From: Bacteroidota bacterium
GTDB taxonomy: Bacteria; Bacteroidota; Bacteroidia; Bacteroidales; VadinHA17
Reading direction: 5' to 3'
Length of the DNA stretch: 64,000 nucleotides
Assembly (NCBI GenBank): GCA_016718875.1
Contig: JADKBL010000026.1
Span: forward strand, 18,364 to 82,363
The notes under the pieces are model-generated. The model had not been told where the DNA came from. It was given only the letters and a program-made list of their open reading frames with translations, and ran no database searches. The position numbers and the translations under genes are program-made. Below, piece after piece: positions 36,930 to 44,362 of this stretch. How positions within the stretch are numbered: the stretch's first letter is position 1; each line of letters opens with the position of its first letter.

Positions 36930-37733
36930 TTAGTTCTGCACCGGCCCAATCAATCCAAGTTCCCTGAATATTTCCTTTGCGATACTGTACCTCACCGGAA
37001 TCATCTTATCGAAATCATGTGTATGGAAATTCAGTGCATAAAAATATGTCTTATTATCCTTCTCGAGATACCCCACAAGCCACATAACATATTCGGTATC
37101 AGACAACACTCCTCCTCCTGTTTTGCCGCTTAGCTTATATGAATCGGTCTGTTCGATGATTATCAGATCCTTTACAATATCAACCGAACGTTTTGAAACA
37201 GGCAGCTTATAGCTGTAAAACTTCCGCAGGAAATCAATCTGCTGGTTGGCGCTTATCCTGAACGGTCCGTTGAGCCAGAACCTTGTCGGGGGACCGGAAA
37301 GGTCTTTATTGCCATAATCAAATGATCTGATATACCTGTTATACTTGTCTATACCAACCTTTTCCGCCAGACCGGTATAAACCCATACACAGGAGTATTT
37401 TATTGCAGTTCTTAAGGTCTGATCCTGGTTCCACTGTTCATTTGGCCATTTGTGACCATCCCATTTTATTACCTGGAGGGTATCTTTTATCAAGCCCTCT
37501 TCGAGGAATATCAGCGAGTTGGGGATCTTGAATGTTGATGCAGGGATGAATCCTGAGTCGCACCGGGCAGGATTATACTTTATAAATTCATTCCCATCCT
37601 GGTTGTACATGACAAAGCAGCCATCCACTCCGTATTTTGCAAAATGGGGTTTGAAATTTCTTACTGTTACTTTCTGTGAGAAAACAGAGAGAGTAAGAAT
37701 TAAGGCTGTTATCAGAACTATTGAGCGTTTCAT
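36930..37733 (-). CDS. Class D (OXA-type) beta-lactamase
   Basis: A protein of about 267 residues. The ATG at 37733 is preferred because it starts directly with a signal peptide (ending SVFSQ); the frame extends nine residues upstream. All class D motifs are present: STFK (Ser66, Lys69, the carbamylated lysine), S-x-V as SCV (114-116), YGN (140-142) and KTG (204-206). FWLNGPFRISANQQIDFL and WDGHKW are also typical OXA wording. It should be a periplasmic serine beta-lactamase; activity range cannot be told from sequence. The genomic setting is ordinary chromosome without mobile genes, so this looks like an intrinsic enzyme rather than a recently acquired one. Confidence 0.9.
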   Translation of the reverse strand: MKRSIVLITALILTLSVFSQKVTVRNFKPHFAKYGVDGCFVMYNQDGNEFIKYNPARCDSGFIPASTFKIPNSLIFLEEGLIKDTLQVIKWDGHKWPNEQWNQDQTLRTAIKYSCVWVYTGLAEKVGIDKYNRYIRSFDYGNKDLSGPPTRFWLNGPFRISANQQIDFLRKFYSYKLPVSKRSVDIVKDLIIIEQTDSYKLSGKTGGGVLSDTEYVMWLVGYLEKDNKTYFYALNFHTHDFDKMIPVRYSIAKEIFRELGLIGPVQN

Positions 37734-37874
37734 TATTAAGAAGAATTTATTGACTACCAAATTTAGGATTTTATGATGGAAGTTTCGTTAATCTTTGATG
37801 GGTTCAATTTTCAGATCTCCTGATTTCCGCTAGATTATATCTTCTCGCGATCTCCCCGGCCTTTTCTTTGTCTT

Positions 37875-37921
37875 TTTAAGCACAGAGGGCACAGAGGAAT
37901 CACAAAGAGGACACAAAGACT
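37875..37921. repeat. Partial ACCACAGAG-family repeat
   Basis: Words AGCACAGAGGGCACAGAGGA and CACAAAGAGGACACAAAG, with one arm only. It lies in the 298-base divergent gap between the OXA gene and thyA. Confidence 0.6.
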
Positions 37922-38021
37922 TGCACGACATCAGACTTGCAAGACAATTCTTAACAATTGCTGTTGATAATTTTACCCCTGCATGCACCTCCTGAGTCTG
38001 AAGTTTGAATAAAATAAAGAG

Positions 38022-38029
38022 TATTTTTG
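38022..38029 (+). promoter_or_regulatory. Candidate Bacteroidota -7 box for thyA
   Basis: TATTTTTG matches TANNTTTG exactly and lies 30 bases before the thyA ATG. A TTTG at 38004-38007 is too close to be a standard -33 box, so support is partial. Confidence 0.35.
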
Positions 38030-38047
38030 GTTTCAAATAACTCAAAA

Positions 38048-38053
38048 AGGAGC
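38048..38053 (+). promoter_or_regulatory. Shine-Dalgarno site of thyA
   Basis: AAGGAG about 6 bases before the ATG at 38059. A good purine-rich site is unusual in this window and fixes the thyA start. Confidence 0.6.
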
Positions 38054-38058
38054 ATAAA

Positions 38059-39150
38059 ATGTCGAAACAATATCTTGATCATTCAAAAGCTATCCTTACT
38101 TCAAAACGTTCAAATTTTAAGGGAGGAAGCAAGGAATCGGGGATCATCTCTTTATTCGGGTATCAGAACGAATATGATCTCAGGGAAGGGTATCCCTTAT
38201 TAACCACAAAAAAGATGGCTACAAGATCCATGTTTCACGAGACAATATGGTTCCTGAGGGGGGATACAAATATTAAGTATCTTGAGGACAATAACTGCGC
38301 CGTATGGAGACCCGATGCTTTCCAGGGTAATCTTCCCGGAATGAAAAAGGAGGGTATTTTCGCGGAAAACATTGCAAAATATTCTCCCGACTGGGACAAG
38401 GCAATGGAGGAATACGGACAGAGAGTAAAGGAAGATGCAGAGTTTGCAGTTCGTTGGGGAGATGCGGGTCCGATCTACGGAAAACAATGGAGGAGATGGG
38501 AATATTTTGATCATGACAAAAAAGAGTTTGTTGAGATAGACCAGGTAGGGAAAATGATAGCCGGACTGAAGAAGAATCCGACCGGTAAAAAACATATTGT
38601 TGATTCATGGAATCCGGGTGACACTCCTAAAATGTCACTGCCGCCATGTCATGTTCTCTACCAGGCAACTGCAAATGAAGAAGGCGAGCTGGAATTACAG
38701 CTTTACCAGAGAAGCTGCGATCAGTTTTTAGGTGTTCCCTTCAATATTGCAAGTTATGCTGCTCTTACCCATGTAATTGCACAGGAAGCAGGAATGACCC
38801 CAAAGACATTTATCCACACTTTCGGCGATTCACATTTCTATGCCAGCATCGGAAAAAGAACCCAGTGGCACAAGGAAAATTTCAGTGAGGTGCAGAAAAG
38901 AATAAGAAATGTTTCTGCAAGGGAAGAGTACATGGAAGTTGTTGAGTGGATCAATAAAAATGCTCCCGCCGACGGCAATGAGGAGAAGTATGATCATGTA
39001 ACTGCTATTCTTGAACAGATGTCGAGAGAGCCCAAACCTATGCCAAAGCTGCATATTGCGAAAAAACCTTTTGATCAGCTTACTATTGATGATTTCGTTG
39101 TGGAAGATTACGATCCGCATCCGGCGATCAGAAGAAGTATGGCGGTGTGA
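38059..39150 (+). CDS. thyA: Thymidylate synthase
   Basis: A 363-residue thymidylate synthase, which makes dTMP from dUMP using methylene-tetrahydrofolate. The catalytic Cys197 is in SLPPCHVLYQ. Also visible are REGYPLLTTKKM at the N-terminus, ETIWFLRGDTN, GPIYGKQWRRW, QLYQRSCDQFLGVPFNIASYA and HTFGDSHFY. It is about 100 residues longer than the E. coli enzyme. A good part of the extra length is an insertion (about residues 85-130) between the small-domain helices, and another part is spread through the second half. No dihydrofolate reductase gene follows, although thyA and folA are often paired; a NUDIX gene follows instead. Confidence 0.95.
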   Translation: MSKQYLDHSKAILTSKRSNFKGGSKESGIISLFGYQNEYDLREGYPLLTTKKMATRSMFHETIWFLRGDTNIKYLEDNNCAVWRPDAFQGNLPGMKKEGIFAENIAKYSPDWDKAMEEYGQRVKEDAEFAVRWGDAGPIYGKQWRRWEYFDHDKKEFVEIDQVGKMIAGLKKNPTGKKHIVDSWNPGDTPKMSLPPCHVLYQATANEEGELELQLYQRSCDQFLGVPFNIASYAALTHVIAQEAGMTPKTFIHTFGDSHFYASIGKRTQWHKENFSEVQKRIRNVSAREEYMEVVEWINKNAPADGNEEKYDHVTAILEQMSREPKPMPKLHIAKKPFDQLTIDDFVVEDYDPHPAIRRSMAV

Positions 39151-39159
39151 TGTTGTCTA

Positions 39160-39199
39160 CTGGTCTGCTGGTCTGCTGGTCTTCTGGTCTGCTGGTCCT
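39160..39199. repeat. Octanucleotide array CTGGTCTG
   Basis: Five 8-base units (CTGGTCTG x3, CTGGTCTT, CTGGTCCT) starting ten bases after the thyA stop. Confidence 0.85.
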
Positions 39200-39204
39200 G
39201 AATT

Positions 39205-39244
39205 GCCGTTGAGCCATTGCGACGTTGTGCCATTGCGCCGTTAA
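39205..39244. repeat. Octanucleotide array GCCRTTGN
   Basis: Five units (GCCGTTGA, GCCATTGC, GACGTTGT, GCCATTGC, GCCGTTAA) directly after the CTGGTCTG array. The same unit type recurs at 46002-46033. Confidence 0.8.
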
Positions 39245-39254
39245 ATTAAACAGT

Positions 39255-39854
39255 ATGGAGGAGCTGGTATTTGCCATCCCAACCGGGGAGCTTTGGAACT
39301 TACTGACCTATAAGGAACAGGGGCTGATCCATGGTAAAAGCGGTGCCTTAAATACTATTGTTCAGAAAGGTCTTTTTCGTAAAAGAAGTGAACTGGAAGA
39401 AGACTCTTCTTTTAAACAGATCATTCCATACGGAGTGATTACCTGTAAGGATTCATATTACTTATTTAAGAGAACAGGCGGGCAGAGAGATAAAAGATTG
39501 CCGAATCTGTTCTTTCTGGGTGTTGGCGGACATATGAATCCGGGCAAAACAACCGGTTCTGAGGAACAGTACATAACTGATGAACTGAAGAGAGAATTAT
39601 TTGAAGAGGTAAGATTATCGAATGGCTGTACAATAGAGGATATAGAATTTATTGGTTTTATAAATGATGACACCATTCCGGTCGGCAGGTTTCATATCGG
39701 ACTCCTGTATAATATCCGTGTATCAAATAAAGAGTTATCTGTAAATGAAACTGATAAGATGACGGCAGAATGGGTTGAAAAATCGGGGTTGGAAGATTAT
39801 TATGACGGGATGGAAACATGGTCGCAGATTGTCGTTGATCAGTATATTCACTAA
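39255..39854 (+). CDS. NUDIX-like hydrolase
   Basis: A protein of about 199 residues. The ATG at 39255 is chosen because the frame upstream lies in tandem repeats. The core resembles NUDIX: GVGGHMNPG, then an acidic helix with ELKRELFEEV matching the R-E-x-x-E-E part of the box. The spacing between the Gly and the helix is longer than the canonical GX5EX7REUXEEXGU, so this is a divergent subfamily. Such enzymes hydrolyse a nucleoside diphosphate linked to another moiety. Following thyA, a nucleotide-pool role is plausible but unproven. Confidence 0.7.
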   Translation: MEELVFAIPTGELWNLLTYKEQGLIHGKSGALNTIVQKGLFRKRSELEEDSSFKQIIPYGVITCKDSYYLFKRTGGQRDKRLPNLFFLGVGGHMNPGKTTGSEEQYITDELKRELFEEVRLSNGCTIEDIEFIGFINDDTIPVGRFHIGLLYNIRVSNKELSVNETDKMTAEWVEKSGLEDYYDGMETWSQIVVDQYIH

Positions 39855-39870
39855 GGTGCTGGTTCGCGGG

Positions 39871-39916
39871 TTCGGATGCTTTTGGCTCCCCTCCTGGGAG
39901 GGGTTGGGGGTGGGTT
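39871..39916. repeat. CCCCTCCTGGGAGGGGTTGG dispersed element, copy 1
   Basis: A 45-base stretch beginning TTCGGATGCTTTTGGCTCCC, near-identical to 42415-42460. Contains the hairpin CCCCTCCTGGGAGGGG, then GGGGGTGGGTTA. An inverted version lies at 18847. Confidence 0.8.
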
Positions 39917-39936
39917 AAATCAAGTACCAAAAAAGA

Positions 39937-40075
39937 ACTTACACAGAGGAAATCCGAAGTCCCGATAGCTATCGGGACACAGAGGGCCACAGAGGTTAAT
40001 TATGACCAATCTCTGTGTCTCTTTGTGCAGCCTGAGCACGTAAGCAGCGAAGGCCTCTGTGTCCTCCGTGGTTAA
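39937..40075. repeat. ACCACAGAG repeat with embedded 20-base perfect palindrome
   Basis: Starts with ACTTACACAGAGGAAATCCG and ends CTCTGTGTCCTCCGTGGTTA. The perfect palindrome GTCCCGATAGCTATCGGGAC (39959-39978) is inserted in the left arm. The right-end GGTTAA supplies the TTA that is the stop codon of the minus-strand methyltransferase. Confidence 0.85.
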
Positions 40076-40806
40076 ACAGACTTCCCGAGTACAAAAATCA
40101 TCCATGGTGCAATACTGAACTCCGATTTCCACTCAAATGGTTCATCTTTGTTTCCCAGCGGTTTATAAGTGGCTTCAAGGGTCAATCCTGCATCAGAAAA
40201 CAGTTTATGGTAATCCTCTACAGTCCAGAAGATATCCTCAACAGGCCGGCGGTCATCCACATCAAGCATAATATCCCGTACAATACTGCCTGTAACAGCT
40301 TCCCAGTTTTCAGGAAAATCCTTTGTTGAGAAGGAAGCCCATTCGTTTGTGTAGAGTTCAGGAGTTGAATCGAGCATAATGATCTTTCCATCCGGCTTCA
40401 GCAGGTCTCTGAGACCTGTCAGTATTGCTGTTCTGTTTTCCCAGCCGGGGATATTGTCGAAGGTAAATATTGCCTGGACCAGGTCAAAACTGCCATTCCC
40501 GAGGTGACTGTATTTTCCGTTTGTAACCAGCCGGTAATCACCTCCTTCATCAGACATAAGTGCATTTGCAAGCATATCAGCGGAGATGTCTATCCCGGTA
40601 ACACTAAACCCGAGCCTTTTAAGAAATCTTGTTGACCTGCCTGTTCCGCATCCGAAGTCGATTGCCCTGTCACCTTTAACATGCGATGAGATTATCTCCG
40701 GCAGATCGCGGTACGCCAGGTAATAAGTATTTGGGAATTCAAGTTTTGCATATGACTCTGCCCTTGTCTGGTTTCCCCAGGAGTTTTCAAAATTTGTGTT
40801 ATCCAT
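40072..40806 (-). CDS. Class I SAM-dependent methyltransferase
   Basis: A 244-residue protein with the SAM-binding motif I AIDFGCGTGRSTRFLKRLG, motif II acidic residue in VTGIDIS, and FDLVQAIFTFDNIP followed by LRDLLKPDGKIIMLDSTPE in the motif III-IV position. The acceptor is unknown; small-molecule methylation is typical for this UbiE-like form. It is followed two bases away by the cupin gene on the same strand (which is upstream in transcription), so they are co-transcribed. Its stop codon lies within a dispersed repeat. Confidence 0.85.
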   Translation of the reverse strand: MDNTNFENSWGNQTRAESYAKLEFPNTYYLAYRDLPEIISSHVKGDRAIDFGCGTGRSTRFLKRLGFSVTGIDISADMLANALMSDEGGDYRLVTNGKYSHLGNGSFDLVQAIFTFDNIPGWENRTAILTGLRDLLKPDGKIIMLDSTPELYTNEWASFSTKDFPENWEAVTGSIVRDIMLDVDDRRPVEDIFWTVEDYHKLFSDAGLTLEATYKPLGNKDEPFEWKSEFSIAPWMIFVLGKSV

Positions 40807-40808
40807 TT

Positions 40809-41177
40809 TTATTCATTTTTTTCTGTAGTCAGACTTAAAAAATCACCATCAATTATGAGAACTTTTACACCGTTCTCACTATATGAACGATGTGAGCTTA
40901 ACTCATCGGATACAACATAAGTCATGCCGGCCTTCAGTTCAAATTTGATGCCATCCTGCAATTCGCTTATAAAATCACCCTCCAGACAATGCACGATATG
41001 TCCCTTACGGCACCAGTGGTCGGCGAGATAACCCTTTGAGTATTCAACTATCCTGATCCTGAGTCCCGTAAACTGTAATGTTTTCCAGGTTGCCAGTCCC
41101 GATTCGCCATTGTGTTCAGTGACCGGAACCTTCGTCCAGTCAATTACCTGAAAAGGTATTCCATGTTGTGATGCCAT
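40809..41177 (-). CDS. DHCW-motif cupin fold protein
   Basis: A 122-residue single-domain cupin. The family-marking Asp-His-x-Cys/Trp cluster is seen as ADHWCRKGHIVHCLEGDF, and the second cupin block is LKAGMTYVVSDELSSHRS. Likely a small metal-binding beta-barrel; no reaction is established for this family. Start is close to the methyltransferase in an apparent two-gene unit, cupin first. Confidence 0.8.
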   Translation of the reverse strand: MASQHGIPFQVIDWTKVPVTEHNGESGLATWKTLQFTGLRIRIVEYSKGYLADHWCRKGHIVHCLEGDFISELQDGIKFELKAGMTYVVSDELSSHRSYSENGVKVLIIDGDFLSLTTEKNE

Positions 41178-41229
41178 TGCTATAGGTTTTCTTTTAATAT
41201 AAATGTATAAATTTCCTTCTTAACTAAAC

Positions 41230-41470
41230 GCCCCTCTGTCGCTGCGCGACATCTCCCCAATTGAAAATATTATGATATTTTGTAGAGCACGAAGATGCCC
41301 CTCTGTCGCTGCGCGACATCTCCCCAATTGAAAATATTATGATATTTTGTAGAGCACGAAGATGCCCCTCTGTCGCTGCGCGACATCTCCCAATGGAAGA
41401 TATTATGATATTTTGTAGAGCACGGAAATGCCCCTCTGTCGCTGCGCGACATCTCCCCTGAAGGGGAGAG
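41230..41470. repeat. 67-base tandem repeat, 3.6 copies, with TGTCGCTGCGCGACA hairpin
   Basis: Unit starts at 41230, 41297, 41364 and 41430 (periods 67, 67, 66). Each begins GCCCCTCTGTCGCTGCGCGA; TGTCGC and GCGACA form a 6-base stem with a 3-base loop. The rest of the unit is AT-rich (AATATTATGATATTTTGTAG). The last partial unit ends CCCCTGAAGGGGAG, another hairpin. Reading frames here are translations of the repeat, not genes. Confidence 0.95.
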
Positions 41471-41496
41471 AATACCGATATTTTCCTGGAATTTCA

Positions 41497-42297
41497 TTAC
41501 GCCGAGGGTAAAATCCCCTCACCATTCCCGATACAGCGTGTAAGCTCGTTGAGAAGCCGGACCATAGGTGCTCCGTCGATAACATCATGATCGATAAGGA
41601 TGGTCATATTGAGGATTTCCCTGATCTTAATTTCGTTGCCGGTCACAACAGGTTTCTTCAGAACAGATCCTATTCCAAATGAGACCGGGTGAATGGATCT
41701 GTGAATGAACCAGCCGTTTATCCTGCCGGTCATGCCTAAGGATGTAACAATTACATTGCCCATCTTTTTATAGGCAAAATGAGGATTACGAAGTATCAGA
41801 CTCCAGGTAAGACGTCTCAGAAATCCGGGCAGATGGTAATAAACCCTTTCAGAGAATGAGCGTTTCCTGTTGATGACAATATCGCCGCTGCCCATCTCGC
41901 TGTTTTTTGCAGCCTCAATTTCTGCAGTTATCTCAAGTGCGCTCTTTTCATTCGTCTTTTCAATGACCACAGGTACCGGGACCTTATTCCCATTAATCTT
42001 TTTCTCGATCATGATTGAGATATTGATGTCGTCGAAGATCAACAGTTTTCTTTTGCTGTAAAGAAAGGCAGATGCTTCGGGATGGTTCTTCAGAGTCATC
42101 CCTATAACCCTGAGGAGCCAGCCATTGAAAGATATGTTTGTACCGTTCTTGCGTAGCTCCTGGAGCTTCTTCCTGCTGTCGGTGACGTCGAATTCAAGAA
42201 TTGCTGCCACATGATGTCTGAGCATTCCGGCAGAAAAAGTATCAAATGTTGCTATCCTCGATTCCGGAATTGTCTGGTATGAAAAGGAAGGAGTCAT
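41497..42297 (-). CDS. Standalone 2-oxoacid dehydrogenase E2-type acyltransferase core
   Basis: A 266-residue protein resembling the catalytic core of dihydrolipoyl acyltransferases: SFNGWLLRVIGMTLKNHPEASAFL near the start and the active-site-like H-x-x-x-D-G in LIDHDVIDGAPMVRLLNEL at the C-terminus. No lipoyl or peripheral-subunit-binding domain precedes it. In family members lacking lipoyl domains the acyl carrier may be CoA itself, giving a chloramphenicol-acetyltransferase-like trimer. Substrate unknown. It sits alone between repeat regions. Confidence 0.75.
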   Translation of the reverse strand: MTPSFSYQTIPESRIATFDTFSAGMLRHHVAAILEFDVTDSRKKLQELRKNGTNISFNGWLLRVIGMTLKNHPEASAFLYSKRKLLIFDDINISIMIEKKINGNKVPVPVVIEKTNEKSALEITAEIEAAKNSEMGSGDIVINRKRSFSERVYYHLPGFLRRLTWSLILRNPHFAYKKMGNVIVTSLGMTGRINGWFIHRSIHPVSFGIGSVLKKPVVTGNEIKIREILNMTILIDHDVIDGAPMVRLLNELTRCIGNGEGILPSA

Positions 42298-42372
42298 TAC
42301 TTAAATGTTTTCTGATACTCAAAGTTATAATTTTAGGTGAAAGGTGAAGCAGTGAAGAAGAATTGACTGGCG

Positions 42373-42420
42373 GGTGCGACGGTACGACGGTACGAGGGTA
42401 CGACGGTACGAGGGTTCGGA
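42373..42420. repeat. Octanucleotide array GGTACGAC, 6 units
   Basis: GGTGCGAC, GGTACGAC, GGTACGAG, GGTACGAC, GGTACGAG, GGTTCGGA in register, running straight into the CCCCTCCTGGGAGGGG element. Confidence 0.9.
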
Positions 42421-42460
42421 TGCTTCGGCTCCCCTCCTGGGAGGGGTTGGGGGTGGGTTA
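42415..42460. repeat. CCCCTCCTGGGAGGGGTTGG dispersed element, copy 2
   Basis: Near-identical to 39871-39916, including the TTCGGATGCTT lead-in. Confidence 0.8.
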
Positions 42461-42520
42461 TTTCTGAATGAGGGTTCGAGGGTTACCGGTTACCGGTTTG
42501 CCGGTTGCCCTGTGTCCTCC

Positions 42521-43000
42521 GTGGTTAAAAAGGATTTCCCGCAGATCACGCTGATTTTCGCAGATTGCAATTTCTCGCAAAGATGCAAAGGCGCAACGGC
42601 GCAACGGTTAAGGGTTTCAGGTTCTAGGATTAGTTACTATTCGCCCCTTCTCCCCCTCTCCCAGTCTCCCAGTCTCCCACTCTCCCACTCTCTTCCTCCT
42701 CTGCGTCCTCTGTGTTCCGCCGCAGGCGGCCTCTGTGCTCTCTGTGGTTAAAAATGATTTCCCGCAGATCACGCTGATTTTCGCAGATTTCAATTTCTCG
42801 CAAAGGCGCAATGGCTCAATGGCGCAATGGCGCAGCGGCACAACGGTTAAGGGTTTCAGGTTCGAGGATTAGTTACTATTCGCCCCTTCTCCCCTTCTCC
42901 CCCTCTCCCAGTCTCCCAGTCTCCCACTCTCCCACTCTCCCACTCTCTCTTCCTCCTCTGTGTTCCGCCGCAAGCGGCCTCTGTGTCCTCTGTGGTTAAA
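42521..43000. repeat. Two tandem copies of a 223-248 base mosaic repeat
   Basis: Each copy starts GTGGTTAAAAA (42521, 42744; a third start at 42992). Each then holds TTTCCCGCAGATCACGCTGA, an octamer run of the GCGCAATG type, GGTTAAGGGTTTCAGGTTC, an octamer run of the CTCCCASN type (42650-42697 and 42889-42944) and TGTTCCGCCGCAGGCGGCCT with a hairpin. A third partial copy of the first section lies at about 45368-45465. The 768-base gap 42298-43065 has no gene. Confidence 0.9.
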
Positions 43001-43065
43001 AAAAATTTCTCTCACAAACTGAATTTAAATAAATCAGGTAAATTTAATACTGAAAATTTCTAATT

Positions 43066-43644
43066 ATGAATGAACTTATATTATTGCCGGGTGATGTTTT
43101 CCTGACAAGAGGAAATGGATTCATCCCGGCAGCCATTCGCTTTTTCTCGAGGGGATTCGGAGAGAAAAGAACCATTGTAAACCATGTTGGTATGATTGTG
43201 GAAAAAGGCACACTGCAGGATTGCGTTGCCATAGAAGTTTCGTATAAGGTGTGGAAGCGTAAACTATGGGAGGATTATGGTCCGCCCGCTAAAAGCTCGG
43301 TAGCAGTATACAGACCAAAGAATTTATCTGCACCGGAACTTGAAATTATTGTCTCAACAGCTGAAGAGCAGGTAGATAAAATATACGGCTTCTTAAAGAT
43401 TCTTGCTCATATACTCGACTGGATGTTTTTCGGGGTATATTTCTTCAGGCGGTTATTCAGGAACAATAAATACCCGATCTGTTCGTGGCTTGTAGCCCAT
43501 GCCTTTTCAAAAGCCGGAAAGGATTTTGGAGTTGATCCCGGTGCTGCACAACCCGATGATATCTGGGATTTTATTCAGAATAATCCGGAGAAGTATGATC
43601 TGGTATATCCTTTGGGGTCGCTCTGGGAGAAAGCCGGAGATTAA
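43066..43644 (+). CDS. YiiX-like permuted NlpC/P60 cysteine hydrolase
   Basis: A 192-residue protein with the circularly permuted papain-like order: an N-terminal LLPGDVFLTRGNG, the His in TIVNHVGMIVEKG, then the nucleophile-type Cys in YPICSWLVAHAFSKAG and an acidic or polar third residue later. These YebB/YiiX-like enzymes act on amide or lipid-linked bonds (peptidoglycan, lipids). No signal peptide is seen, though a hydrophobic stretch (ILDWMFFGVYFF) could touch the membrane. Substrate unknown. Confidence 0.75.
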   Translation: MNELILLPGDVFLTRGNGFIPAAIRFFSRGFGEKRTIVNHVGMIVEKGTLQDCVAIEVSYKVWKRKLWEDYGPPAKSSVAVYRPKNLSAPELEIIVSTAEEQVDKIYGFLKILAHILDWMFFGVYFFRRLFRNNKYPICSWLVAHAFSKAGKDFGVDPGAAQPDDIWDFIQNNPEKYDLVYPLGSLWEKAGD

Positions 43645-43672
43645 CCACGGAGACACAGAAGGCACGGAGGAA
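43642..43672. repeat. Partial ACCACAGAG-family repeat
   Basis: TTAACCACGGAGACACAGAAGGCACGGAGG begins within the stop codon of the preceding gene (TAA at 43642-43644), so the repeat supplies that stop. Confidence 0.7.
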
Positions 43673-43684
43673 CATGGAGAAAAT

Positions 43685-43785
43685 TAAGTTGTCATTCATG
43701 GTCATTCGAATTGTCATTCAATGGTCATTGATTGTTTTGACGATTGATTGTCATTCAATCGTCAATCAATTGTCAATAATTTCGT
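43685..43785. repeat. Degenerate TTGTCATTCA repeat region
   Basis: About ten imperfect words of GTCATTCA, GTCATTGA and GTCAATCA type. It precedes the four-helix-bundle gene; a related AATGAC word array follows that gene (44204-44300). Confidence 0.7.
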
Positions 43786-43826
43786 TGGGAATGTGTATTT
43801 TTAGGGTTAACTAGTGCTAAAAGGTT

Positions 43827-44207
43827 ATGAAATTAGAGGAATTAAAGGTTTATTCTCTTTCGATGGAGATGTCAGACAGGATATGGGAAATTGTTCTGAA
43901 ATGGGACTATTTTCAGAAGGATACTCTGGGAAAACAGTTGGTGAGGGCTGCAGATTCAATATCAGCAAATCTGAGTGAAGGATTTGGCCGTTACCATTAT
44001 AAGGAAAATACAAATTTCTGCTATTATTCAAGAGGATCATTATATGAAACAAAAACCTGGCTCACAAAAGCCCACAACAGAAATCTTATTCCGGATGAAT
44101 CATATGAATTATTCAATTCGGAGATTGATAACATTGGAATTAAATTAAACAATTATATAAAATCAATCGGTAAAACCTCCCAAAAACAACATACTGACAA
44201 TCAATGA
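43827..44207 (+). CDS. Four-helix-bundle protein (23S rRNA intervening-sequence protein family)
   Basis: A 126-residue protein of the S23/IVP family: KLEELKVYSLSMEMSDRIWEI, then GKQLVRAADSISANLSEGFGR and the SRGSLYETKTWLTKA helix. Members form a pentameric four-helix bundle. Some are encoded inside 23S rRNA insertions; most, like this one, are free-standing with unknown role. It is bracketed by TCATT-type and AATGAC-type repeats, a setting that hints at movement with its flanks (inference). Confidence 0.85.
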   Translation: MKLEELKVYSLSMEMSDRIWEIVLKWDYFQKDTLGKQLVRAADSISANLSEGFGRYHYKENTNFCYYSRGSLYETKTWLTKAHNRNLIPDESYELFNSEIDNIGIKLNNYIKSIGKTSQKQHTDNQ

Positions 44208-44300
44208 CTACCAATGACGTTCGACGTCAGGAGAACAAATGACGCCCGACGCCAGGAGGACAAATGACAGCGAAGCCAAATGACGGCGAAGCTAAATGAC
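44204..44300. repeat. Degenerate AAATGACGGCGAAGC repeat region
   Basis: Repeated words AATGAC with spacers CGACGTCAGGAGAAC, CGACGCCAGGAGGAC, AGCGAAGCCA and GGCGAAGCTA. A relic of the same unit appears at 45471-45510. Confidence 0.7.
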
Positions 44301-44362
44301 TAAAATTGCTCGCAAAGACGCTAAGTCGCAGAGAATACATGGTTCGCAGAGGGTAAGAAATT

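Noticed and set aside
41230..41588. Possible CRISPR array or short genes in the 67-base repeats
   Set aside because: The whole 67-base unit is repeated, including the part that would be a spacer, and no cas genes are near. Open frames are simply repeat translations (SRSDRGA).
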